Assembly: GCA_039105265.1 (NCBI GenBank)
Contig: JAPFFF010000029.1
Coordinates: 186,001 to 250,000 of the forward strand
Direction of reading: 5' to 3'
Length of the DNA: 64,000 bases
DNA from: Tritrichomonas musculus
Taxonomy: Eukaryota; Parabasalia; Tritrichomonadida; Tritrichomonadidae
Numbering within the stretch: the stretch's first letter is position 1; every line of letters starts with the position of its first letter. This document shows, one piece after another, positions 8,376 through 17,768 of this stretch. A program made the position numbers and the translations under genes. The notes below the pieces were generated by a model, which was given only the letters and a program-made list of their open reading frames with translations, had not been told where the DNA came from and did not search any database.

Positions 8376-10295
8376 TCATTTTTTAACAACATATATAAAA
8401 GAAAAAATTCCATTCAAATAATCTTGTTTTGGATTTTTTTCAATATTTCTTGATGTTTTATCATACTCAAGAGTAATTTTTTGATCGCCGATATATGATT
8501 TAATTTCTTTTGTTAGATCATAAAGTGATTGGTTCTCCTTCAGAGAATAAGTGAAAGGTGGCGTATCAGGGTCATTTTTAAACATAAAAACAACGCTATC
8601 ACTATTGATTCTTTTTTGAATTCGAATGTTCTGGTCCATTATATTAAATAAGTATTCGGATTCATTAATTACAAAAAACTTGCCATTTTCAAAGCACATA
8701 ATTTGAAGAGGGCTTTCTTCACTAAATTTTCTTTTGGCTATTTCAATTAGCATTTTCCCAGTATCACTAATTTTTATAGGACGCGAAATATAATCGCATT
8801 GCTTAAAATGCTTATTTGTTTTAAAAATGGGTATCGATATTTTTGCTAAATTGCTTGGCTCATCATTACCAAAGGATATTCCAAATTGCAAATTTTCTAT
8901 TTCTATTATTTTTTTAATCTCACTTATTTTCATTTCTTCAGAAACTTGAAAAACTTTTTCTCCATATATTAAAAAAATGAAAATTTTTGCTTTCTTTGCT
9001 TTTAAAATGGTTTGATAAAAGGTTTCAGAAAAAGATTTTACATCAGCAACGCTTTGTTCTTCGTAAAACTGTCCTTTAAACGTAAGAAATGCCTCCAGAA
9101 CGATAATTTCAATTGTAATTGAATTAGTATTTTGTTGAAAAAAAATATTATTAAACATTGCCATATTTTTTCGCTGGAAAATTACTGTTATATCATTTTC
9201 TTCATTAGAAGATATTTTATCGACAAACTTTGAATTTAAGAAATATTTGTATTGAAGAGAATCATTGTATTCAGAATTCCATTTTTTTTTCAGTTGGTCT
9301 AATTTATTTGTGATTTCTGATGAATTGTTGATTTCAATATCTTCTTCTTCAATGATTTTCATGACACTTCCATCAAAAAACTTGCAATGTAATTTAGATA
9401 CTCGTTTATTTTCATTATTTAACAAAGATGTTATTTCATTAACATCATCATCATCATCATCATCAGATGATAAATCAGAAATATTTGAGTTATGTGTATG
9501 TATCTCTTTTTTCTTTTCTTTATCGAATAATGATGGGAAAAATGAAGGTGATCTTTTCTGGTAAGGCGTATCATTGGCTGTTGAGATGTTTTTACTAATT
9601 GGAAATTTGACTGGTCGTCGGTTAAAATCAATCAAATTAAGATCAGTGACATATGATAAGAGTTCAATTGGAGATCTATCGTCATGAATAATTGAATTAA
9701 TTTTGCTGCCATCTTGAATTGCTGTAATAGATGTATCATTACATTGCATCCATCCATGGTTGTCCCGAATTAAAATACTATATTGTCCATTACGAGTGAC
9801 TTCAAAGTTACCTGTGACTTGAACAATTGAAAACAATTCATATTTAATATTATTTTGCGTTACAAATTCTTTAATAATATCTTGATGTTGATATACAAGA
9901 CTTTGATGAAAAATTATCATTTTTACAGATTCTGGTGATTGAAACTCTTCAAAAATCGAATCACCACTTAACTCATTAACAGTTATTAATGAACCAAAAT
10001 CTGAAGGCAAAGATTCCATTAGCTGTTTCAAAAATAACATAATATCTGAAAAAAAATTTGGGTCTATTTGAAAAAAACTGATCAACGCATCAGCTGAAAC
10101 AGAATTATCTGATGAATGCATTTTATTGGCCAAATTAAATAATATAGTAATAAGACTATTATTATCTTGGTTTAAATTATTATGACTTTCCAACAATTCA
10201 AAAAATGGATGAAAATTTAATAACATCTGCAAAGTGCAGTTAATATAACTCGTTAATTTTGGATTGCGAATTCCGCCTGCTAGATGTTTTATCAT
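8376..10295 (-). CDS. USP-fold protein, apparently a catalytically dead ubiquitin hydrolase
   Basis: A 639-residue protein opening with the usual USP Cys-box layout, GGIRNPKLTSYINCTLQ, but the position of the catalytic Cys is Ser16 (a Cys lies four residues on). The His box is also recognisable, YELFSIVQVTG followed by NGQYSI and WMQCNDTSI, but the catalytic His is Gln171. The catalytic core is therefore very short, and two essential residues appear replaced, implying a ubiquitin-binding or scaffold pseudoenzyme. An acidic run of Asp (about residue 280) follows, and the C-terminal 350 residues contain ubiquitin-like beta-rich stretches such as those in USP40/47-type proteins. The ATG at 10295 fits the fold. 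A plain inactive USP is the best reading; activity through Cys20 cannot be excluded. Confidence 0.7.
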   Translation of the reverse strand: MIKHLAGGIRNPKLTSYINCTLQMLLNFHPFFELLESHNNLNQDNNSLITILFNLANKMHSSDNSVSADALISFFQIDPNFFSDIMLFLKQLMESLPSDFGSLITVNELSGDSIFEEFQSPESVKMIIFHQSLVYQHQDIIKEFVTQNNIKYELFSIVQVTGNFEVTRNGQYSILIRDNHGWMQCNDTSITAIQDGSKINSIIHDDRSPIELLSYVTDLNLIDFNRRPVKFPISKNISTANDTPYQKRSPSFFPSLFDKEKKKEIHTHNSNISDLSSDDDDDDDVNEITSLLNNENKRVSKLHCKFFDGSVMKIIEEEDIEINNSSEITNKLDQLKKKWNSEYNDSLQYKYFLNSKFVDKISSNEENDITVIFQRKNMAMFNNIFFQQNTNSITIEIIVLEAFLTFKGQFYEEQSVADVKSFSETFYQTILKAKKAKIFIFLIYGEKVFQVSEEMKISEIKKIIEIENLQFGISFGNDEPSNLAKISIPIFKTNKHFKQCDYISRPIKISDTGKMLIEIAKRKFSEESPLQIMCFENGKFFVINESEYLFNIMDQNIRIQKRINSDSVVFMFKNDPDTPPFTYSLKENQSLYDLTKEIKSYIGDQKITLEYDKTSRNIEKNPKQDYLNGIFSFIYVVKK

Positions 10296-10600
10296 AACAT
10301 GGATTGATTAGTGTTTTGCGAAATGTTATATGAAAAAGATCCTTTCTTAAAATCAAAATATTTTTCCCATTAATTTTATTATTTTCATTATTTTTTTGTA
10401 TGCAATAATTATTGTATATCAAATGAAATTCCACATTAAAAATTCGAATTCTTTGGTGAACTTGCGATATTATATTCAATCGTTACAGTATCTGTAAAAT
10501 AATACTTATACTTGTTTTTACAGATGTATGCAATAGTAAATATTCAATTTTGCTATTTAAAATTTACCATTATTCCAGAATATGAAAAACATTTTAAAGG

Positions 10601-11402
10601 ATAGGGGGGTCAACCGTAAAATTTTTGTCAAATATTTAAAGCAAACTTAAAATCTGAGAATTTTTGTATAATAATTATAGAACTATATAGTTCATTGAAT
10701 ATACTATTTATTAAAAATATTTTTTCCTAATTTTATCTATAGGGCCAAAAAAGGCAAAGCATTAAAGTTGTAATGACTTGTGATTTGAAAATTGTGTTAT
10801 TTCTTAAAAATTTTCGGTAAAATCATTAAGATAATTAATAAAAGACTTTGTTCTGCCATTGAAATGATTATAAAACGAGTTTAAATGTGACAATTTTATA
10901 ATTCTGCTCTTTAATTACATAAAATGTTATATGATAGTTATATTCTAAATGATTATATGAAATTGATGCAAATGTAATAAAAATATTAAAAAATAAGAGA
11001 GAAAATCTATTAAAAATCAATTTTATGATAGATTGAAATATATATCAATGATTATATTATTATGATATTTAAATAATTTAAATTGTTATTCAAAAATTAA
11101 TTTTAAATTGATAACCTAAGCAAATAAATATTTTCATAATAACCTTCTTGAATAAAACTTAAAATATTAATCAATTTGATTCAAATAATCATAAAAGCCA
11201 CTTTTTTATAAAATGGTGAATTATGGTTAATTTTTTTTTATTTTTCGAAAAGTTGTTGCCTTTTGTGGACCTATAGATGAAATTTAATAATAAATATTTT
11301 AAAATAAACTATATAAAGTAAGGAATATATTTCCATCATTTATTTATCATTATCTTTAAAAAATATATTTTTTGACACATCTTCGGCGGTTGACCCCCCT
11401 AT
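10601..11402. mobile_element. 0.8-kb non-autonomous inverted-repeat element (MITE) with 8-bp target duplication
   Basis: The left end reads ATAGGGGGGTCAACCG at 10601, and the right end is its reverse complement ending near 11402. After nine mismatched bases both ends share a further TGTCAAA in the same register, giving an imperfect terminal repeat of about 32 bases. The flanks carry the same 8-mer, TTTAAAGG, at 10593-10600 and just after the right end, a good target-site duplication. Eight-base duplications fit hAT-, P- or some Mutator-type transposases. No coding frame is present inside, so the element is non-autonomous and would need an enzyme made elsewhere. The G-rich end stands out sharply in this AT-rich gap (10296-11736). 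Confidence 0.75.
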
Positions 11403-11410
11403 TTTAAAGG

Positions 11411-11621
11411 CCATTTTGATTAAAATTAGAGTGGAGAGTAGACAAACTTAAAATTATAATCAATCATGTTATAAAATGAATGCTAACATTTATTCAACTA
11501 AACTAATCACCATTGATTGAATCAATATAATTCCTCAAAAATTCAAAAGTGAACGTTTAAAAATAAATAAATTTTATTAAACGAGGAAATGAGGAAAATG
11601 AGGAAAAGCCATTTTTTCCGT

Positions 11622-11657
<36 letters not shown>

Positions 11658-11736
11658 ATTTGTTATTATTATAAAAATAATACTTGAAAAACAAAACGAT
11701 TTATTCATAAATAAAATATCAAAATATTACTACATA
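11411..11736. other. intergenic, poly(A) tract
   Basis: AT-rich sequence with no gene seen. A run of about 25 or more A residues lies near 11629-11654 with GAGGAAAATGAGGAAAA just before it. This end lies downstream of the minus-strand gene that starts at 12105. Confidence 0.5.
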
Positions 11737-12105
11737 TTAAGATTCTGAATAATTTCCCCATCTTTTAACAAACTTTACAGATGGCGAATCAGTTAATTCA
11801 TAATGAACACTTCTGTTTGCATTTGATGGTATGAAATGAACTCTTTTTCCAGATCGTTGTGGTGTATAACTTCCGCCAGATTGGAAAAGAGATCGAGCTC
11901 CAGCAAGCTCATTTTGCTTTGGGCCATGCTTCATGGCTTCTTTGTATGAATCATCAAGCATCTTTCTTCGAGTTTGACAATCTCTTGATCTAGTTCTAAT
12001 TTGAGCAACTCGTTCTTTTTGTTTTCTTTCATCATCAAATTTTCTTTGCAATGGCGAGGTCGAGGGAGATACTGGCGTTGAATAAGCAAATGTTGAAGTA
12101 GACAT
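11737..12105 (-). CDS. small Ser/Arg-rich hypothetical protein
   Basis: A 122-residue ATG-initiated frame. The N-terminus is rich in Ser, Thr and Pro (STSTFAYSTPVSPSTSP) and is followed by a charged helical stretch (KFDDERKQKERVAQIRTRSR). The C-terminal half contains a basic GKRVHFIPSN motif. There is no signal peptide or membrane segment. I do not recognise the family; the composition is like small cytoskeletal or phosphoregulated proteins, but this is only an impression. Codon use looks like neighbouring genes, which supports it as real. Confidence 0.6.
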   Translation of the reverse strand: MSTSTFAYSTPVSPSTSPLQRKFDDERKQKERVAQIRTRSRDCQTRRKMLDDSYKEAMKHGPKQNELAGARSLFQSGGSYTPQRSGKRVHFIPSNANRSVHYELTDSPSVKFVKRWGNYSES

Positions 12106-12744
12106 TAAATGAATTGAAATTCTTCTTATTCAAATTTTCAATTAAACCATTCAATATACTCAAATTTTATTTTTATATTTATCTCCTGAATTTTGTCATT
12201 AAATCAAATGAATTAATTAATAAACGAAATATAATTATAATTATATTATTATTTTTTAATAAAATCATCAGTTAAAACCTATTAAAGATAAAAAATACTA
12301 ACATTAAATTAAAATTGGCGGGCAATAAATATTTTACATTTATTCATTTAATTGAACATCGAAGATGTACTTTCATTAAAAAAATAAAAATTAATATTGA
12401 TATCTATTCCAAATTTAACGCTGCTTGGTCTTTTTATATACAGTTTTATTCAATACGATATTTATTTAATACTATTTACTATATTTATCGATAGCTATAT
12501 AATATTCCTCTTAAAGTGATGAATTATTAATGCTTAATTTATTATTCTCATTAATTAATGCCAAAATATTATATTTTATATTTAATAATTCCTTAATAAT
12601 TTTTTATTTTTTGTATTGATATAGAATGCTTTGATCATTTTAATCATAATTTTTAATTGTTAGATACGATTATCGATTATTAATTTTTTCATAAAAAAAG
12701 AGAAATCAAATGGTAATTAATTATTGGCAAACGTTGGTATGTCA
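12106..12744. other. AT-rich intergenic region
   Basis: About 640 bases of very AT-rich DNA between a small gene and BspA fragments. No frame, RNA gene or clear inverted repeat was recognised. The promoter of the 11737-12105 gene should lie at its left edge. Confidence 0.5.
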
Positions 12745-13450
12745 TCATTTACCGATTTTTTTCAATTTAGTTAAATCAGCCAATTTCACAGACTTCAATT
12801 TCTGACACCGATAGAAAGCTCCCTCACAAATTTCAATTACCTTAGCAGGAATGACAATTTCTTCAATTGATGTGTAAGCGAAAGCAAATTTGCATAAACT
12901 GGTTTCAGTAAATCGGAACAACAAATTGACCTTGAAAATCCGGTTTTTACATTTTTGAAAGAATAAATCATTCAAAAAGTATGATTTAAATTGACCATTT
13001 GTTCCTATTTGACCTCTCTTCAAATTTAATTGTTCGCAGGTTTTGACAATAACCAAAAACAGACTCGCGAACAGCAACAATGAACGGAATGGAGACTTCC
13101 TCGTCGATGTCTCGCTCTGCAAACACGAGTGAACTTTTGTTGTCACTATTCTCAATGGCAATCTTGTCGCCAAAGTAGGAGTAGATCTTGTTGACGCTGA
13201 TGTAGATGGAATAGAGGCTCTCCAGGCCGCTGCGCCATCCTTCTTCGAGCTTCTCGACGTCGTTGCCGATGCAGAGGCTCTCAATTTGAGTCCCGTTGAA
13301 CGCATCCTTGCCAATTGACTTGAGGTGGTGGCTCGACTTCATCTCTAATTTCTCCAGCTTTTCGCAGTTGAGGAAGGCTGCTTCTTCAATTGACGTCACG
13401 GATTGCGGAAGTGTCACTTTTTCAATAGAAGTTCCATTGAAAGCAAAGAA
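12745..13450 (-). pseudogene. BspA-like leucine-rich-repeat gene fragment
   Basis: Two overlapping minus-strand frames carry BspA/LRR_5 repeats: SVTSIEEAAFLNCEKLEKLE (upstream part) and YTSIEEIVIPAKVIEICEGAF with FYRCQKLKSVKL (downstream part). The reading frame changes between them around 12990-13050, so the gene is broken. No start with signal peptide and no membrane anchor are seen, and the total length is far below that of normal BspA proteins. BspA-like proteins form the largest surface-type family in trichomonads. The base composition is clearly more GC-rich than the flanks, as in other copies of this family, suggesting a duplicated fragment landed in an AT-rich gap. Confidence 0.75.
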
Positions 13451-13457
13451 ATTGAGA

Positions 13458-13800
13458 AGACCACAATTGCCCCTTTTTTATGAGCTTCTTCCTGACAGCG
13501 CGAAAGAAGTCGCATCTAAGAATCTTCTGAGCAGCACGCTGAAAGTTGGAATTGCTGTTGAAGTTGCTGTTGGCATGTCGCACTTCCACAGTCGTTGCAT
13601 GATGGAGTGCCAGACAGCGGCATCCTACATCAGTGATTACTGCATCAGTTTGATCAAACGATGCATGTCATTCAAAGCAGCAGAGCGTCCGACATTCGAT
13701 GAGATCATCGATGACATGTTTGACAGCAGTTTTCAACTTGAATCAGAAGATGATGTAAAAGCTATCAAACATCCCTTCCGTGAACTGAACCGCATCTGAT
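13458..13800 (+). pseudogene. protein-kinase gene fragment with internal deletion
   Basis: On the plus strand an open frame, entering from the antisense of the BspA fragment, becomes kinase-like at about 13460. GIAVEVAVGMSHFHS matches the helix before the catalytic loop of tyrosine-kinase-like kinases, but the catalytic loop and activation segment are absent. The frame jumps straight to the C-terminal lobe, SLIKRCMSFKAAERPTFDEI. So only the two ends of the domain remain, in one frame, with a stop at 13798-13800. It is joined directly to BspA sequence of opposite polarity, which points to a rearrangement junction near 13458 rather than a real gene. Confidence 0.7.
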
Positions 13801-14356
13801 TATATCAGAACGAAGGCAATAAATAAATCAATGAAAGATGACAAAATCATTTATCTTCTTGATGAAAATCATCAATCTTAAATAAACAAACTTACTCAAT
13901 TTGGTTTTATTCATTCTTAAATAAAAAATTCTGATATTCCAAACATAGATCAAGATTCGTGCATGTATTAAAATATCAAATTATTATTAAGATTCTAGTG
14001 CTAGATGAAATATTTGATCGTCATGCCCTTTGATCGTTTTGGAAAAGCATATTTTTTATTTTCCGCATATTTGTTTATAATTCTACTATTTTCTTAGCTG
14101 CGTTCATCTGAAGATTATTATAATAAAATTATTATTTTAAAATATCAAAATTTTCCAATCAAAAAGTGAAAAATAAGAAATTAAGCGGTCGTTTGATGTC
14201 TAAATGTCTTTATTTATTTATATAGTTTTTATGTTTGCAAACGACAGGTTTCGCCATTTTTGAATAGTTTATTTTTTGAAAATATAACTTTTTGAATTTT
14301 TTGACTAATATCAGACAAAACTTTTTTTTTTGAAATTTCTCAGAAATTCCTTTGCA
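13801..14356. other. intergenic region upstream of the Pmp-like gene
   Basis: AT-rich DNA with no gene. The recurrent 12-mer AACTTTTTGAAT lies at 14286-14297, 60 bases before the next gene's ATG, and may belong to its promoter. Nothing else was recognised. Confidence 0.45.
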
Positions 14357-16840
14357 ATGTTTTTTGTTTTTTTGATTACTTTTATTTTTTCTATCGAAGA
14401 TTTTGTTTTTCCGAAAGAAAAATCCTATTTTCTTGAAAGTAATGAAACTGATTGTATTTATGATCGGAAATTTTTAAATACATTCACATCAAATAGCGTT
14501 GTATGTCTTGTGAAATGCGTTTTTAAATCAATAAAATCTCAATCGAAGGGAGGAGCTTTATTAATCAGCTTAAGAAATAATTTCGGAACCCAAAATTTCA
14601 TCGATAGCTGTCTATTTACTGAATGTAGTTCGATAGAAGGTGGATCTATTTACCTTAACATGGACAGAAAAGCCACCACCAAAATAATCAATTCCAAATT
14701 TATAAAAAATTCCGCCAAAAGCACGTCGGGAGCAATCTACATCAATTCAGAAATTACAAACAATTTACAAGTATTAAATTGTACCCTCAGATCAAATTCA
14801 GCAGCCAAATCGGGCGGTTTTATTTATTTCATTGAAATGAATTATTCTTTTGAAAATTGCATTTTTTCTGACAACAAATTGAGTAACAGTCAATCCGACG
14901 CCAAAGGAGGCTCCATTTATTGTGAACACTCCGATGGCTTGTTTACAAACTGCTCTTTTCTAAACAACTATGCTGATTCGTATTATAATTCAGATGGCGG
15001 TGCTGTCTCGTTTTTAGAATCAAAAGGATGGTTTTTTGAATGCACATTTAGAAGCAACAGAGTCAAAGCGCAAATCTATAAATCAAAAGGAGGTGCGATT
15101 TCGTATGTGAAGAAACTTGTTTTCCTTCTAACGACAATAAACGAAACGATTAAAAAATGCAATTTTTATGATAATTCATGTGAGTCTTATCAAGAATCAT
15201 TTGGCGGTGCGATTTCATCGACAGCTGAAATATTTTCAGGCGTAATCAAATCAAACTCAACTTTTTCTGATGTTACATTTGATAGCAATTCTGTGAAATC
15301 GTTGAAACAGGATTCTTTTGGTGGAGCTTTTTATTATGGCTATATACAGCATAACACAAACATTGATCAAACAGTTGAATCACGTTATCTATTTGATAAC
15401 ACAACATTCATCAATAACAAAGCTTGCACAAATTCATCCCGTTCTTGCGGAGGAGCTGTTTCATCTTCTCCTCAATTGCGCAACCAAATAATGAAATATC
15501 CAAACATGAGTTTCATTAATAGCAACTTCATAAATAACTTTGTTTATTCATCATCACAAGAATCAACTTTGCTTGCTTTGGGAGGAGCAATTCATTTAAA
15601 CAATACAAAAGGCATCATTCAAAATTGCACATTTAATAAAAACGTGGCTGAAACTTTTTTGAGTTCTTTTTTGATTCAGAACGATGAGCCACAAACTTTG
15701 GGGGGTGCTGTTTATCTTCTCGATTGCACCCACGAAATATCTGACTGTCTTTTTGTAGACAATTTGGGAATTGGAAAGTCACCAAAACATGTTTCAACTG
15801 GAAGAGGAGGAGGCTTATATGTAATGGGCTCAAATATAGATCTTTACAGGAGTAGTTTCAATAACAACACATTGATTCATTATGGCCATAAATTTGACAT
15901 TGTTTGCAGCATCGCTGGTGGAGCTTTTTGTTCAGATAGAACAATCACAAGTATTTTAGATTGCATTTTTTTCAATAACACAGCAACACTTCAAGCATCA
16001 GAAGAATCAAGCCATTTGTCAGCGAAAATTATAGGAGGCGCGATCTTTGCATGGAATAAGCATGTCATGGAATGTAAAAATTGCACTTTCAAAGACAATT
16101 CGGCCAACATTCCAAACCATAAAGAAAACGAATTCGGAGGTTCTCTTCACTTGACAGATGGGAACATATCATTCTGCACTTTTGAAAACAATGTTGCCTA
16201 CAATGGCTGCGATATAAGTTTCAATCAGGGCATAGATACGCATCTAATAATAAACGAATGCTTCTTCATTCAAAACATCAATAAAAATCATCAAATCAAG
16301 TCTCTGTTTCATTTTAAAATGTTCAGCGACACCATACACATTTTCACGAATAATAAAATCTTTTCAAACATCTCAACCTATTTGTTTGACGGCAAAAATG
16401 GCAATGAATGGCTATTTGAGAATAATTGTATTTCTCCTTACAATAAAGAAATGTTCAAAAGTGATGAGATAATCTTTTTAAATTCACAAAAAGTTCAGGT
16501 GCAATTTGAAGAGGCTTTCAAATCATCATGCGAGTTTGAGTCTGCTTCACAATCTATTCCAATTGCAACACAGACACAAATTATGCCAACCTTGACTATC
16601 ACACAAACACAAATTATGCCAACCTCTACAAGTGCACCAGCAAGTTCATTACCAAGTGAGTCAAATCAAACAAGTGATTCATTACAGAAGTTAAAAATGA
16701 TTAATAGCATTATCAACTTGTTAATTGGCATTCTGGTGTTTCAAGTTATTATTATTTTGCTACTTATTGGGATGGTTCTTTTTTTCTTTGTAAAGAAAAC
16801 AAATCGTAATGATGAAAATCCGCTTGTAAGCGATATCTAG
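14357..16840 (+). CDS. Pmp-like surface protein with signal peptide and C-terminal anchor
   Basis: An 827-residue protein starting at the ATG at 14357; the frame is open slightly further upstream but without ATG. The first 20 residues are a hydrophobic signal peptide (MFFVFLITFIFS). The long extracellular part repeats a pattern of Cys-x-Phe with Asn-rich turns and GGAI/GGAF/GGAV motifs more than ten times, as in chlamydial polymorphic outer membrane (Pmp) beta-helix proteins, a known surface family of trichomonads. A Thr/Pro-rich stalk with two copies of TQIMPT precedes one membrane helix (about residues 787-813, LLIGILVFQVIIILLLIGMV). A short basic cytoplasmic tail follows, ending NPLVSDI. 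Many N-glycosylation sites are present. Likely an adhesin or host-contact protein, by family. Confidence 0.85.
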   Translation: MFFVFLITFIFSIEDFVFPKEKSYFLESNETDCIYDRKFLNTFTSNSVVCLVKCVFKSIKSQSKGGALLISLRNNFGTQNFIDSCLFTECSSIEGGSIYLNMDRKATTKIINSKFIKNSAKSTSGAIYINSEITNNLQVLNCTLRSNSAAKSGGFIYFIEMNYSFENCIFSDNKLSNSQSDAKGGSIYCEHSDGLFTNCSFLNNYADSYYNSDGGAVSFLESKGWFFECTFRSNRVKAQIYKSKGGAISYVKKLVFLLTTINETIKKCNFYDNSCESYQESFGGAISSTAEIFSGVIKSNSTFSDVTFDSNSVKSLKQDSFGGAFYYGYIQHNTNIDQTVESRYLFDNTTFINNKACTNSSRSCGGAVSSSPQLRNQIMKYPNMSFINSNFINNFVYSSSQESTLLALGGAIHLNNTKGIIQNCTFNKNVAETFLSSFLIQNDEPQTLGGAVYLLDCTHEISDCLFVDNLGIGKSPKHVSTGRGGGLYVMGSNIDLYRSSFNNNTLIHYGHKFDIVCSIAGGAFCSDRTITSILDCIFFNNTATLQASEESSHLSAKIIGGAIFAWNKHVMECKNCTFKDNSANIPNHKENEFGGSLHLTDGNISFCTFENNVAYNGCDISFNQGIDTHLIINECFFIQNINKNHQIKSLFHFKMFSDTIHIFTNNKIFSNISTYLFDGKNGNEWLFENNCISPYNKEMFKSDEIIFLNSQKVQVQFEEAFKSSCEFESASQSIPIATQTQIMPTLTITQTQIMPTSTSAPASSLPSESNQTSDSLQKLKMINSIINLLIGILVFQVIIILLLIGMVLFFFVKKTNRNDENPLVSDI

Positions 16841-17768
16841 AAAAAAATATCAAATTTATTATTAGCTATGAATATACAATATATCTTCATAATAATAAAT
16901 AAAATAGATATTCATTTACATATTTTTTTTTCTCAGAAAAAAACGATTCCCCCATTTTCTGAAAACTTTTTAACTTTTTGAATCGTATTTCTGAAAACTT
17001 TTTAACTTTTTGAATACTTTTTAATACTTTGTTTATTCAATTTTTGCTAAATAATGCATATTTTTATAGTTCAAATAGCCTCCAGATTCATCCAGCAATT
17101 CAAGGAGCCCGATTCGGCTTCGCACAGCCCCGTGGTGATCACTGGTGCGCATATTCCTGAAAAATTATGTAAAAAAAAAATTCTTATCAAAAAAAAAAAA
17201 AAAAGCAAAAAGTTATTATTTAAAGGTAAAATTTAAATTTACGATTTTTTTGGTTAATTTTCTTAATAGAGTAAGTCAAATTTCACGTTAAGATGGCGGT
17301 TTTTTTCTTTCCATGAGTATCTCATGCATAGAAAAAGTATTCAAAAAGTGGTGTAGAAAAAAACGATTATCCAAAAAAATGTAATACTCCACAGCTGCAT
17401 CAGTGGAATGAAATTTAATAAAATTAATATATTTTTAATCCTTATAAATAATGATTGCGTACCAATTTTGGGAAGAATCTATTTCACTTCACCATATCCG
17501 AATTTCACATTAAATAGTTTCATTGTTCATTTCTAACTCTAATCTTGTTATGAAAATCATCATAAATCGCTTATTGATGAATTATTTTTATATTAAAATC
17601 ATTTATTTATAAGTTGATATTTACGGTTGAAAACGGTTATTTTATCAAAAGAAAAATATTTGAAAAAAAAAAAAAAAAAAAAAAAAAAACATACAAATAA
17701 AATATTAATTAGTGTTGTTTAATTTAATTGGAGTTGATGAAATGATTTATTCATCTTGATGTTGCTGT
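16841..17768. other. intergenic region with tandem repeat and a GC-rich patch
   Basis: A roughly 33-base unit containing CTGAAAACTTTTTAACTTTT is repeated twice at about 16957-17022. Positions 17080-17155 form an island far richer in G and C than its surroundings, with a short frame whose product I do not recognise; it may be a fragment of a lost gene. Poly(A) runs occur near 17190 and 17664-17689. No tRNA fold was found in the GC patch. Confidence 0.45.

Noticed and set aside
9265-9631. Extra frames with Ser or Met runs within the USP-fold gene
   Set aside because: They are the other-frame reading of the Asp repeat (ATC/GAT repeat) in that gene.
14330-14356. Earlier start for the Pmp-like protein
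   Set aside because: The frame there begins with TTG; the first ATG at 14357 begins exactly at the signal peptide.
17080-17155. GC-rich patch as a tRNA or other structured RNA gene
   Set aside because: No cloverleaf, A-box or B-box pattern could be found; a short gene fragment is more likely.
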